A stretch of DNA of 58,901 bases from Pseudomonadota bacterium (GTDB taxonomy: Bacteria > Myxococcota_A > UBA9042 > GCA-2863065): contig SXOO01000053.1 in assembly GCA_005776725.1 (NCBI GenBank), forward strand, positions 1 to 58,901, in the 5' to 3' direction. Numbering within the stretch: position 1 is the stretch's first letter; every line of letters begins with the position of its first letter. Of the stretch, positions 8,259-15,824 are shown in pieces. Position numbers and translations under genes: made by a program. Below the pieces are notes generated by a model, which searched no databases, was not told the origin of the DNA, and was given only the letters and a program-made list of their open reading frames with translations.

Positions 8259-10288
8259 TCGTCGTCCTTCAGGAGCTGGAGACGGAGGCCGCCCGGGTAC
8301 GTATAGCTCACGTCGCAGTCGTAGCCGTAGGCGGTGAGGCCGAGCTTCTTCTTCTGAGGCCCTGTGGACACGATGGTGTGAACCCCCTCGGTCACGGCCA
8401 CGCGCGCCTCGAACCACGAGGTCCCTTCGATGGCGGCGAACTGGTTCTCGACGCTGACGCCGTCCACAGTGACGTTCGCGAACGCCGGCGCCACGATGTT
8501 CACGTAGTTCTCGACGTATCCGGGGGGCGTGAGCACGGTGTACTCGTCGAGGTACTGCTGGGTGGGCACCACGAGCGTGAAGCCGGGATCGCCGATGCCG
8601 CTCTTGCCGCAGGTCTCGGCGTGCCCCGGATAGCTGGACCCGATGAGGTAGTGCCCCACGAGCACGGGCCCGTCGGCCACCACCTCGAAGCTCTTGCTGG
8701 TGTGCAGGGTGATGTATTGACCCTGCTGCAGCAGCACCTTGCCGTAGTCTCCCTGGGGCGGGCGGGTCTCGACGGTGACGTCCGCCGCTCCCGCCATGAT
8801 CCGGACCACGTCGAACTGGCTGGGCGACCGCAGCTTGAATGTGTCGACCACCGCCACCTTGCCCCACGCGGCCACGGGCAGGAGCTGCTGACCGAGGTGG
8901 TCGCAGGCCGTGATCCCGAGCGGCACGTTCGCGCACTCGTGCCCGCCGAAGACGCTGATCTGGCGGTCGGAGGTGATGTGAGTCCCAGTGAGATCGGCCC
9001 CCTGCTCGCCGTCTGCCTCGAGGTTCAGCACCTGCCCCTGCTCCATGAAGAAGCTGGCGGACTGACCGGGCTGGATCGCCCCCACCACACCGTCCTCGGA
9101 CGCGAGCACAGGCGCGGTGGGCCGGACCGTGACCACGGACGTCCCGGGCTGGGTGGCGATGATGGTGACGAAGCCGCGGAGGGTCTGCTCGCCGTCTTTG
9201 CGCAGCGACCAGCTCATCGCGTAGTACTCGAGGCCGCCCGAGGCGCTGGGCAGGAGCAGCGCGGCGTCGTTCGTGTAGACATCCTCGCCGTTCAGCGGGT
9301 TGAACTGATGCACCGTGGAGGGCGCGCTGGTGAGGACGTGGAAGGAGCGGCTGGAGAGCGAGGTGCCGTCCAGGTCGTAGCCCAGGGGCAGCTTGAACAC
9401 CTCGAGCTGCCCCGACTTCACGACCATGTCGCTCACACCCAGCTGGCTGGGCCCGAGGTTGAACTGGTTGGCGACGTCGCGAATGGTCACGGTGGCGTCG
9501 TCGACGTTCTCGGGCACGCTGACCACGATCGCAACGGGCTCGTACTGGCCGCCCTCGATGTTGTCGAGGTCCACCGCGAAGTACTCGCAGCCGCGATAGG
9601 TGTTGGCCTTGATGTCCACGTCGCAGGCGCTGATGCACTCGCCGGCGACGCAGCTGCCGCCCTTCTCGCAGAGCTCGACCTCGACGAAGCCGGAGCCGTC
9701 GGACTTGCACTCCTGGACCGCCCCAAAGCCCTTACAAATCCGCTCGCCGGGAGGGCACACGAAAGAGCCGCAATTGCCCTCTTGGCAGGTCTCCGCCGGG
9801 CCGCAGTTCTTGCTGACGGGGCCGGTGCCGAGGTCATTGCACACCAGCAGCGACGCAGGCCCCGTGCACTGGCCCAGCACGGTCCCCGGGGAGCACGTGG
9901 TGGGCGCGCAGTAGCCGTCGAAGCAACGCTCTCCGGACGGACACGGGGAGAGCTTCCACCCGTCGCCCTTGACGGGGCAGACCTCAGCCGTGGTGTCGTC
10001 TTTGCACCGAACCTCGGTCGGCGGGCACGTCTCGCTGGCCGCGTCGTTGCCGTCGGTGCCGTCGTCGCCGTCGCTGCCGTCCGCGTTGTCGGCACCGCCG
10101 TCCACGCCGTCGGAGCCGTCAGCGGCGCCGTCGGACCCGTCAGCGCCGGCGGTGTCGATCGGTATCCCGATCGTGTCACCGCCCGGAACGAAGCCCCCGT
10201 CGGCGCCCCCGGTGTCTTTGCTTCCGCGTCCGCCGGCTGCACCGCACCCGACGACGAGCACCCAGCAGCCCCACTGCACAACACGCAT
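8255..10288 (-). CDS. IgGFc-binding-domain lipoprotein
   Basis: A 677-aa predicted lipoprotein starting MRVVQWGCWVLVVGC, with Cys15 as the lipidation site. A Gly/Asp-rich linker covers residues 20-80. Cys-rich modules follow (about 85-230), each like CxxGxxxCxxxGxxxxC. The remaining 430 residues resemble the IgGFc-binding protein N-terminal domain: beta-rich, with TGTHITSDRQISVFGGHECANVP and CDHLGQQLLP, which are hallmark stretches of that family. In bacteria such proteins are surface or secreted and of unclear ligand. The ATG at 10288 follows GAAGGGG and starts the signal peptide; longer readings are less likely. Coupled by ATGA to the choice-of-anchor L gene downstream. Confidence 0.85.
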   Translation of the reverse strand: MRVVQWGCWVLVVGCGAAGGRGSKDTGGADGGFVPGGDTIGIPIDTAGADGSDGAADGSDGVDGGADNADGSDGDDGTDGNDAASETCPPTEVRCKDDTTAEVCPVKGDGWKLSPCPSGERCFDGYCAPTTCSPGTVLGQCTGPASLLVCNDLGTGPVSKNCGPAETCQEGNCGSFVCPPGERICKGFGAVQECKSDGSGFVEVELCEKGGSCVAGECISACDVDIKANTYRGCEYFAVDLDNIEGGQYEPVAIVVSVPENVDDATVTIRDVANQFNLGPSQLGVSDMVVKSGQLEVFKLPLGYDLDGTSLSSRSFHVLTSAPSTVHQFNPLNGEDVYTNDAALLLPSASGGLEYYAMSWSLRKDGEQTLRGFVTIIATQPGTSVVTVRPTAPVLASEDGVVGAIQPGQSASFFMEQGQVLNLEADGEQGADLTGTHITSDRQISVFGGHECANVPLGITACDHLGQQLLPVAAWGKVAVVDTFKLRSPSQFDVVRIMAGAADVTVETRPPQGDYGKVLLQQGQYITLHTSKSFEVVADGPVLVGHYLIGSSYPGHAETCGKSGIGDPGFTLVVPTQQYLDEYTVLTPPGYVENYVNIVAPAFANVTVDGVSVENQFAAIEGTSWFEARVAVTEGVHTIVSTGPQKKKLGLTAYGYDCDVSYTYPGGLRLQLLKDDE

Positions 10289-10457
10289 GCCGTTCGCCCC
10301 TTCGCCCAGCGCCCCATGAGCTTGAATAGCCCTGGCGCCCTCGAGCGCCGTCGGCATCGGGTCCACACGACGTCACGCGTCGGGCCCACCACAAGCCCGA
10401 GGAACGGCCCACCAAGACCACCCTCGTACACTGATTTCTACGCAGAATCGGGGCGGT
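10289..10457. other. 169-bp intergenic region upstream of the lipoprotein pair
   Basis: No gene is seen. It should hold the promoter of the IgGFc/choice-of-anchor L pair on the minus strand, but no convincing -35/-10 pair was recognised. Confidence 0.4.
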
Positions 10458-10874
10458 CTACAAGACGCGGGACGCGCGATCGCTGGCCTCGCGATCGGCC
10501 TTGCGGTCCGCCTCCACGTAGCGGGCGCGCCGTTCCCGGTCGACCCAACGGTCGGCGACCAGTCGGTCGGTGGCCGCGTCGACTAGCCGGCCTCGGGCCG
10601 CGGCTTCCGGCGCCTCGAGCCGCGCCACCGTCTGGGCGCTTGCCTCTAGCGCGTGCGCCTGGCTGGCCAGGGCAGCCGACGTGAACATGAGCTGTGCGGC
10701 CGTGATGGGGGCTTCGGTGGGCATTGCCTCAGCACGCGCCGCCTCGAGGGCCAGCGTCTCGGCCTCGTGCGCGTTGCGCGCGGCCTCGGCTGCTGCGGCG
10801 GCCTGTGCGAACTCTAGCTTGCGGGCGCGCTCCCGGAGGGCCGTGATGCCCTGGTAACGCTCCGCCGGTCTCAC
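10458..10874 (-). CDS. Ala-rich coiled-coil protein (FliJ/YscO-like size), unknown
   Basis: A 138-aa, almost entirely helical, Ala/Glu/Arg-rich protein without cysteines or membrane segments. Long heptad-compatible stretches (residues 10-50 and 70-130) suggest an antiparallel coiled coil. Size and composition recall FliJ/YscO-type stalk proteins, but no secretion-system gene is nearby, so this is only a shape comparison. The GTG at 10874 overlaps the stop of the upstream small gene as GTGA, which makes it credible as a real gene. Confidence 0.55.
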   Translation of the reverse strand: MRPAERYQGITALRERARKLEFAQAAAAAEAARNAHEAETLALEAARAEAMPTEAPITAAQLMFTSAALASQAHALEASAQTVARLEAPEAAARGRLVDAATDRLVADRWVDRERRARYVEADRKADREASDRASRVL

Positions 10875-11176
10875 TGTCCGTCGTCCATGAAGGGCAGCAG
10901 GTCGTCGTCTCGCCGGAAGGCCGCGCGAAGCCGCTCGAGGCGCGCGTCGAACGCCCGAACGGGCACTGCGATGGTGCGCCGGGCGCCCGCGCCGACAGCG
11001 GCAGCGGCATCCCCCACGGCGTCAGCGATGGGCTTCACGACGTCTTCGGTGACAGGTCGAACCAGCGCGGCGGCGGCGATCCCCATGAGCGCCCACGGGA
11101 TCCCCGCCTGAAATAGCGGGAACAGCGGCTCGACTGCGAAGGGAGCTTGAGTGACCAGCGTGAGATGAGGCGACAT
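10871..11176 (-). CDS. Small protein with one hydrophobic segment, unknown
   Basis: A 101-aa protein. Residues about 15-40 are hydrophobic (PLFPLFQAGIPWALMGIAAA) and could form a membrane helix. Residues 40-65 are Ala/Val-rich, and the C-terminal third is basic then acidic (FRRDDDLLPFMDDGQ). ATG 11176 has an excellent GGAGGT at 5-nt spacing, which argues strongly that it is translated. It is coupled to the coiled-coil gene that follows. No family was recognised; the pair may form a membrane-tethered coiled-coil unit (inference). Confidence 0.6.
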   Translation of the reverse strand: MSPHLTLVTQAPFAVEPLFPLFQAGIPWALMGIAAAALVRPVTEDVVKPIADAVGDAAAAVGAGARRTIAVPVRAFDARLERLRAAFRRDDDLLPFMDDGQ

Positions 11177-11276
11177 GGGGACCTCCTGTCTCGATTGCAG
11201 GGCTGCCCAGTACATCGGTGCCTTGCAACTCCAACTTTACTGGAAAACAGAGGTGGGTGCGCACAGAATTTCGCAG

Positions 11277-11296
11277 CCGCGAATTTTTTTTCGCGG
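11277..11296. repeat. Inverted repeat CCGCGAA / TTCGCGG with T6 loop
   Basis: A 7-bp perfect stem with a six-T loop in a locally AT-rich pocket between the NAD kinase stop and the start of the 101-aa gene. The T-run is in the loop rather than after the stem, so it is not a canonical terminator; it could be a regulator site or an RNA hairpin in the leader of the small operon. Confidence 0.5.
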
Positions 11297-11329
11297 ATGC
11301 CTCGAGGTGGAGGCCCCGCGTGAACTCGG

Positions 11330-12226
11330 TCAGGCGCCGCCGGTGCGCGGGCTGCTGGTACGAAGGTGACGAAAACCAAGCAACCGCAGCGGGTTGGGAT
11401 GTCGTTCCACCCGCACTCGGTCGCCGATCCCGAGGTCGACCTGCTCCCGGTGACCGTCCAGGTAGATCGCGGCTGTCCGCGTCTTGCACTCTAGGAAGAT
11501 CGGCGGCTCCACGATGCCCTTGTCGTACACGAGGGGCACCTCGCCCCAGCGGTAGGGCTCGCGCACGAGAAACTGAATGCGCGGGTCAGCCGGGTGCATC
11601 AGCACGCCCCCCGCGCTGCGGATTGCGGCGGTAGAGCCGGCGCCCGTGGCGATCCAGAGCCCGGAGCTCTTCTGATCTTCGGTGTCTTCGCCGATCGTGA
11701 TGCCGTAGCGGCTCACGGCGGCGGGGCAGACGTGCGCGAACAGCACCTCGTTGAGGACGGGGGTGAGCTGCGGCACGCCATTGACCGACACCTCGAGGCG
11801 CGTCATGGGCGTCTCGCCCAGAGCGCCCAACAGGAAACGATCGAGCACGGCCCCGAAGCCGAGGGCGTCGGTCGCGCAGAAGTGACCCACGGAGGTGCGC
11901 GCCGAGTTGACGCCGAGAAGGGGGCTCTCGAGCACCGCGTGGCTCACGTCGAGCAAGGTCCCGTCTCCCCCGACCGACACGACGAGGTCGAACTGGCAGG
12001 TGGCGTTGCGGTCGGCTCGGTAGCGGCAGTCTGCCACCAAACCGCGCTCTTCGATGGCGTGGGCGACCGCGTCGATGGAGGCGCGGTTCTCGTCGTGCGC
12101 CAAGAGGAAGCGGGCGTGGTGGCCCGGCTCGCGCTCCGCGAGCGACCGCGCGCCCTCGGGATCGTGCTCCTGGAACAGCTCGAGCTGGCTCTTCTTGTAG
12201 ACGACGAGGAGGCGCGGGGCGCTCAT
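11330..12226 (-). CDS. NAD(+) kinase
   Basis: A 298-aa protein of the NAD kinase fold. The GGDGTLLDVSHAV motif (residues 86-98) is the ATP/NAD-binding loop. LNEVLFAHVCPAAVSRY and the SSGLWIATGAGSTAAIRSAGG segment form the conserved C-domain NAD site. The enzyme makes NADP+ from NAD+ in the cytosol. The N-terminal part (MSAPRLLVVYKKSQLELF) differs from standard NadK and is nearer to the divergent NADK2-like subgroup, so it may be a second, atypical NAD kinase; this is inference. The ATG at 12226 is the only good start. The gene stands alone, about 30 bp downstream of the acidic secreted protein's gene. Confidence 0.85.
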   Translation of the reverse strand: MSAPRLLVVYKKSQLELFQEHDPEGARSLAEREPGHHARFLLAHDENRASIDAVAHAIEERGLVADCRYRADRNATCQFDLVVSVGGDGTLLDVSHAVLESPLLGVNSARTSVGHFCATDALGFGAVLDRFLLGALGETPMTRLEVSVNGVPQLTPVLNEVLFAHVCPAAVSRYGITIGEDTEDQKSSGLWIATGAGSTAAIRSAGGVLMHPADPRIQFLVREPYRWGEVPLVYDKGIVEPPIFLECKTRTAAIYLDGHREQVDLGIGDRVRVERHPNPLRLLGFRHLRTSSPRTGGA

Positions 12227-12257
12227 GGGGTCACGATACGCTCCCGCCGCGGGAGTG

Positions 12258-13304
12258 TCACCGCGGGCGCGGCATGATCAGGAGCAGCGCGAAGCCCAGT
12301 AGCAGAGGCGAGACCTTGAGGACCCGACGCGCCCAGGCCGGCCGTCGCAGCGCCGCCCGCTGCGACGTGGACGCGCTGGCCGCTGCTCCCACCTGGCGCG
12401 CAGCCTCGGCGTCTCCCACACAGCCAGAGTCCGAGTCCGACCCCCGCCCGCACCCCGCGGACTCGCTCGACTCGCTCGACGTCTCACTGCCCGACCCGCA
12501 GCCCGCCGGCTCGTCGCCACCCGAGGTGGACGAGTCGTCGTCGGTGAAGCAGCTGGGGCCATCCGAGTCGGTGTCGTAGCTGGTGTTGTCGGCGGGGTCG
12601 TAGATGATCTCGTAGTCGTCGGCCACATCCACACCGTCGATCCCATCGTCGTCGTCGTCCAGCACGACCTCGGGGCCGTCCTTCGACTCGACCACCACGA
12701 AGTCGTGGTGCTGCGTCTCGATGAGCACGGTCTCCTCGGGGTACCCGTAGCAGTCCACCGAGCCGTGGTCGTATGCGCGTCCGGTGTACGCGCCCGAGCC
12801 ATCGTCGATCACGATCACCCCGTCAGGGAGGCGGCCAGCCGACCGAAGGATCGACGGCGACGGGGCCGTGACAACCCAGCCGCTCTCCAAGCGGCGCTCG
12901 ACCTCCCCCTGCCGGAACACCACGTCGAACTCGAGGTAGAGAGACGTCTCCGCCCCGTACTCGAAGCGGTCGCCCAGGAGCACCCGCCCCTCGCTGTCTT
13001 CCGCCTTGAAGACCACGTCGGAGGGGCTGGACTTCTCGTAGTAGGTGAACTCCGGCGAGACCTCGGTGCCCACGGCCACCAGGGGCACCAACATGGCGAG
13101 CGTGGCTTCACCGCCGCCCGGCAGCGTGAACACGGACCTGACGAGCACCTCCGACCGGCGATCGGCAGCCTCCGTGGAGAACACGGCCCGCGCGCGCACC
13201 ACCTGACCATCGACGACTACGGCGAGCGTCCCGTCGTGGGCGTACGGCACGAAACCCGTGAGCCACGGCAAGAGCACGATGAGCCAGAGGGGGCGTGCGG
13301 CCAT
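12258..13304 (-). CDS. Secreted, C-terminally membrane-anchored acidic protein, unknown
   Basis: A 348-aa protein with a signal peptide (MAARPLWLIVLLPWLTGFV), a beta-rich domain of about 170 residues, a strongly acidic section (about 211-251, with DDDDDGIDG), a Ser/Gly/Cys-rich section, then a basic stretch and a final hydrophobic helix (about 325-346) ending in RPR. This layout is like C-terminal sorting tails but lacks the MYXO-CTERM Cys. The ATG at 13304 is preferred because AAGGA lies 6 nt upstream; ATG 13337 has no ribosome site. The Asp-rich section may bind calcium. No domain family was recognised. Encoded right after a beta-barrel protein gene. Confidence 0.7.
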   Translation of the reverse strand: MAARPLWLIVLLPWLTGFVPYAHDGTLAVVVDGQVVRARAVFSTEAADRRSEVLVRSVFTLPGGGEATLAMLVPLVAVGTEVSPEFTYYEKSSPSDVVFKAEDSEGRVLLGDRFEYGAETSLYLEFDVVFRQGEVERRLESGWVVTAPSPSILRSAGRLPDGVIVIDDGSGAYTGRAYDHGSVDCYGYPEETVLIETQHHDFVVVESKDGPEVVLDDDDDGIDGVDVADDYEIIYDPADNTSYDTDSDGPSCFTDDDSSTSGGDEPAGCGSGSETSSESSESAGCGRGSDSDSGCVGDAEAARQVGAAASASTSQRAALRRPAWARRVLKVSPLLLGFALLLIMPRPR

Positions 13305-13336
13305 CGCAGGTCCTTTGCGCGGTGCGGTGGGGCGCA

Positions 13337-13957
13337 TCAGAAGTGCACCGCGGCGTCCAGGGTGAGGGAGGTCCAGCCCATGTCGCCCCCATCGTCGTTC
13401 AGACCCGAGGTGGTGGCGATGATGTCGCGCTCCGGACGGCTGGTGGGGATCGCCGTCTCGACGAAGACCCCCACGGAGAAGCGCCTCGACAGGCGGTAGG
13501 ACAGGCCGCCGCCCAGGTAGACGGCGAAGCGGTCGTCTTCCACGGAGTAGAGCTCGAGGTCGTTGAGGCGCGTCGAGGAGGTGAGGAACGAGCCGCCGAG
13601 GCCAATGTCGAAGCGAAGGCGGAGGCGTTGAATGAGCCAGTAGATGCGGAGGTGCCCCGACACGTCCACGGTGTCACGCTCGAGCTCAGCCACCTGGAAC
13701 CCTGTCTGCGAGTCGGCCCAGAGGTGTGACCAGCGCAGCCCGAACATCAGGTAGAAGCGGAGGGGGATGTCGCCGATCCCGCCTCCGACACCGAACGCGG
13801 AGCGGAGCCCGAGGCCCACCGGATCCTCGGAGAAGCCGCTGCCGAACGCAGGGCCCGCCCCGACCTCGAGCATGAACCACGTGGGCCGCTCCTTGTCCTT
13901 GGGAGGAGCCGCTGAGGCTGGCAACGCGAGCAGTAGGCAGAGGATGAGGGTGCGCAT
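13337..13957 (-). CDS. Outer-membrane beta-barrel protein, unknown
   Basis: A 206-aa protein with a Sec signal (MRTLILCLLLALPASA). The mature part shows alternating hydrophobic and polar strands with many aromatic residues (WFMLEVGAGPAFGSGF, LRFYLMFGLRWSHLW, LRLRFDIGLGGSF) and ends in VHF; a C-terminal Phe is the usual signal for barrel insertion. Predicted as an 8-stranded OmpA/OprF-size barrel in the outer membrane. A long N-terminal reading is rejected because the signal peptide starts at 13957. It lies between the TlpA-like gene and the acidic secreted protein gene, all minus strand and closely spaced, suggesting one envelope operon. Confidence 0.75.
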   Translation of the reverse strand: MRTLILCLLLALPASAAPPKDKERPTWFMLEVGAGPAFGSGFSEDPVGLGLRSAFGVGGGIGDIPLRFYLMFGLRWSHLWADSQTGFQVAELERDTVDVSGHLRIYWLIQRLRLRFDIGLGGSFLTSSTRLNDLELYSVEDDRFAVYLGGGLSYRLSRRFSVGVFVETAIPTSRPERDIIATTSGLNDDGGDMGWTSLTLDAAVHF

Positions 13958-13970
13958 GGTAGTCCCGTGG

Positions 13971-14585
13971 TCAGGGTTGCCGTTGGACGTCTGGCGTCGG
14001 CGTTGATTCAGCCGCCGCGGTGCGCGAGGCGCGGGCCAGGATGACGAGGCGCTCCGCCACCTCGAGCGCCTCGGCCTCGCGGAAGCGCCCAACCTTCCGA
14101 CCCGTCACCTCGCCGTCCGGGCCGAGCATCGTGGAGAACGGCAGCGCGTCGCCAGCGAACGCCGCCATGGCCCCGCCGGGGTCCGACCACACGAGAAAAG
14201 GCAGCGAACGGCCAGCGAGGAAGGCGCGGACGACCGCGGGCTCCTCCTCCGTAATGGCCACCACCGTGAAGTGCGCGCCGCCATAACGGCGCTGCAGCTC
14301 GGCCAGCAGGGGGAGTTCGGCGATGCACGGCTCGCACCAGGTGGCCCAGAAGTGCAGCAGCACGCCGCGCCCGCGGAGATCCATTAGCGACTGGGTGCCG
14401 CCACCCGACAGGTCTTCGAATTGGACGGAGCGCGAGAGCGCTGAGACGAGCCAGGACGGGGCGGCGGGCGCGGCCGGGAAGGCGAAACGTCCGCCTGGGG
14501 GCGACCCGACGGGCGCGGTGGGCCGTACCAGGGCCGCCGCGACCACCAGCCCCACGAGTATCGCCGCCAGGATCCACCGTGCCAC
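13971..14585 (-). CDS. TlpA/ResA-like thioredoxin-fold protein
   Basis: A 204-aa protein with an N-terminal membrane anchor (residues 2-20), a Pro/Ala linker and a thioredoxin-like domain with ATWCEPC (Cys84, Cys87) after HFW. The later LPFSTMLGPDG holds the expected cis-Pro and strand. Such proteins reduce or shuffle disulfides in the periplasm, for example in cytochrome c maturation or on Cys-rich exported proteins. The window encodes several Cys-rich lipoproteins that could be clients, although no direct link is visible. Start GTG 14585 begins the anchor; the ribosome site is weak. It heads a run of three minus-strand envelope genes. Confidence 0.85.
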   Translation of the reverse strand: MARWILAAILVGLVVAAALVRPTAPVGSPPGGRFAFPAAPAAPSWLVSALSRSVQFEDLSGGGTQSLMDLRGRGVLLHFWATWCEPCIAELPLLAELQRRYGGAHFTVVAITEEEPAVVRAFLAGRSLPFLVWSDPGGAMAAFAGDALPFSTMLGPDGEVTGRKVGRFREAEALEVAERLVILARASRTAAAESTPTPDVQRQP

Positions 14586-14621
14586 GCGGGGAGGCTAGCG
14601 CCGAAACCCGCATTCCGCGAG

Positions 14622-15638
14622 TCACGGGACCAGGACCAGCTTGCCGACGGTCTGACCGGACTCGAGATCTCGATGGGCGGCCCCGACCAGCGCGAGCGGG
14701 TAGGTCGTGATCGGGGTGGACCCGAGCTCGGCCTGGGTCACCGCGGCGATCGCGCGATGAAGCACCTCAGTGCGGTCGAACATGAACGACAGGTTGAACG
14801 CCAGCACGCTGCGGTTCGAGGTGGTCATGTCGAGGGGCGAGAAGCGCGGTGTGCGGAGCCACGACCAGACGAGGTGCGCCATCCCGCGAAGCCAGCCGAC
14901 CCCCGCCCGCGGCACCATCGTGTGGAAGCCGTACACCACGAGGCGTCCACCGGGGCGCAGGTGATCGTAGCTGCGCCGCAGGGTCTCGACGCCGTTGGCA
15001 TCGAAGACCGCGTCGAAGCCCAGCGGCGCCTTTGACTCCAGGGCTGGCCAGAGCGCCGGGCCCTTGGCGAGCACCTCGGCCCCCGCCTCCTCGGCCGCCG
15101 CGCGCTTCGACTCGGTGCCGATCACGCCGACCACGCGCGCTCCCCGGCGCCGGGCGAGCCGAACGAGCGCCAGGCCCACGCCGCCCGCCGCGGAGTGCAC
15201 GAGCACCACGTCGTCAGGGCCCACGGCGCCGAGCTCGAGGGCGTACCAGGCGGTGAGGTAAGCGACGGGAAACGCGGCTGCCTGAACGGCCGTGAGCCCG
15301 GGCGGTCGGACGAAGACCTGCCCCTCGGGCACCACGAGGGCCTCGCAATACGCGCCGAAGCGCGTAAGAGCCACGACGTCCTGCCCTACGGACCACTGCG
15401 TCACACCCGCGCCGATGGCGGCGACACGCCCAGCCACTTCGAATCCGGGCGTGATCGGCCAGCCCACGTACACCTTGGCGGACGCGTAGAGGCCGCGCCG
15501 GACGAGGCAGTCGGCGTAGTTCACGCCGATGGCCTCCACGTCCACCAGCACCTCGCCCGGCCCGGGCGCAGGGCGCGGCACCTCGCGGACCTCGAGGCGC
15601 TCGTAGCCGCCGGCCCCCTCGACTGCGATCTGACGCAT
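14622..15638 (-). CDS. VAT-1-like medium-chain dehydrogenase/reductase (NADPH quinone reductase type)
   Basis: A 338-aa MDR protein. N-terminal GYERLEVREVPRP with PGPGEVLVDVEAIGVNYADC is the GroES-like substrate domain. HSAAGGVGLALVRLAR is the Rossmann NADPH site, and RPGGRLVVYGF is the later conserved strand. Catalytic zinc ligands of alcohol dehydrogenases are absent, and the MTTSNRSVLAFNLSFMFD section matches the VAT-1-like branch. It probably reduces quinones or enones with NADPH in the cytosol. ATG 15638 is chosen for GAGGG upstream and the family N-terminus. Confidence 0.88.
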   Translation of the reverse strand: MRQIAVEGAGGYERLEVREVPRPAPGPGEVLVDVEAIGVNYADCLVRRGLYASAKVYVGWPITPGFEVAGRVAAIGAGVTQWSVGQDVVALTRFGAYCEALVVPEGQVFVRPPGLTAVQAAAFPVAYLTAWYALELGAVGPDDVVLVHSAAGGVGLALVRLARRRGARVVGVIGTESKRAAAEEAGAEVLAKGPALWPALESKAPLGFDAVFDANGVETLRRSYDHLRPGGRLVVYGFHTMVPRAGVGWLRGMAHLVWSWLRTPRFSPLDMTTSNRSVLAFNLSFMFDRTEVLHRAIAAVTQAELGSTPITTYPLALVGAAHRDLESGQTVGKLVLVP

Positions 15639-15824
15639 CGAACCCTCGCTGCGCAGAGGCACTCGACCCGAAGCTGACGCAGCTCCACCGAGCACCCTCC
15701 AAGTGAGAAGCGGCGACTATGGTGTAACCGTCTGTGTGCTGCAATCATCTCTGGGGAGCGACCCCCAGACCCCCGGGCCGGCCGGGCTGGCAGTCCGGCC
15801 GGTGGCCCACTCGGCGGAGGATCC
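15639..15824. promoter_or_regulatory. Divergent intergenic region
   Basis: About 186 bp between the diverging MDR gene and the Sel1-like gene. It should hold both promoters; no clear consensus pair is seen. A short stem CTGGGG/CCCCAG lies near 15752 in what would be the leader of the plus-strand gene, and GGAGG lies just ahead of ATG 15825. Confidence 0.4.

Noticed and set aside
8378..10684. 768-aa plus-strand open frame
   Set aside because: Antisense shadow of the IgGFc lipoprotein gene, running on through the spacer; no domain.
10458..10874. Flagellar FliJ
   Set aside because: Only size and coiled-coil character agree; no flagellar or type III secretion genes are adjacent.
11277..11296. 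Rho-independent terminator for the NAD kinase gene
   Set aside because: The T/A run is in the loop, not after the stem, on either strand.
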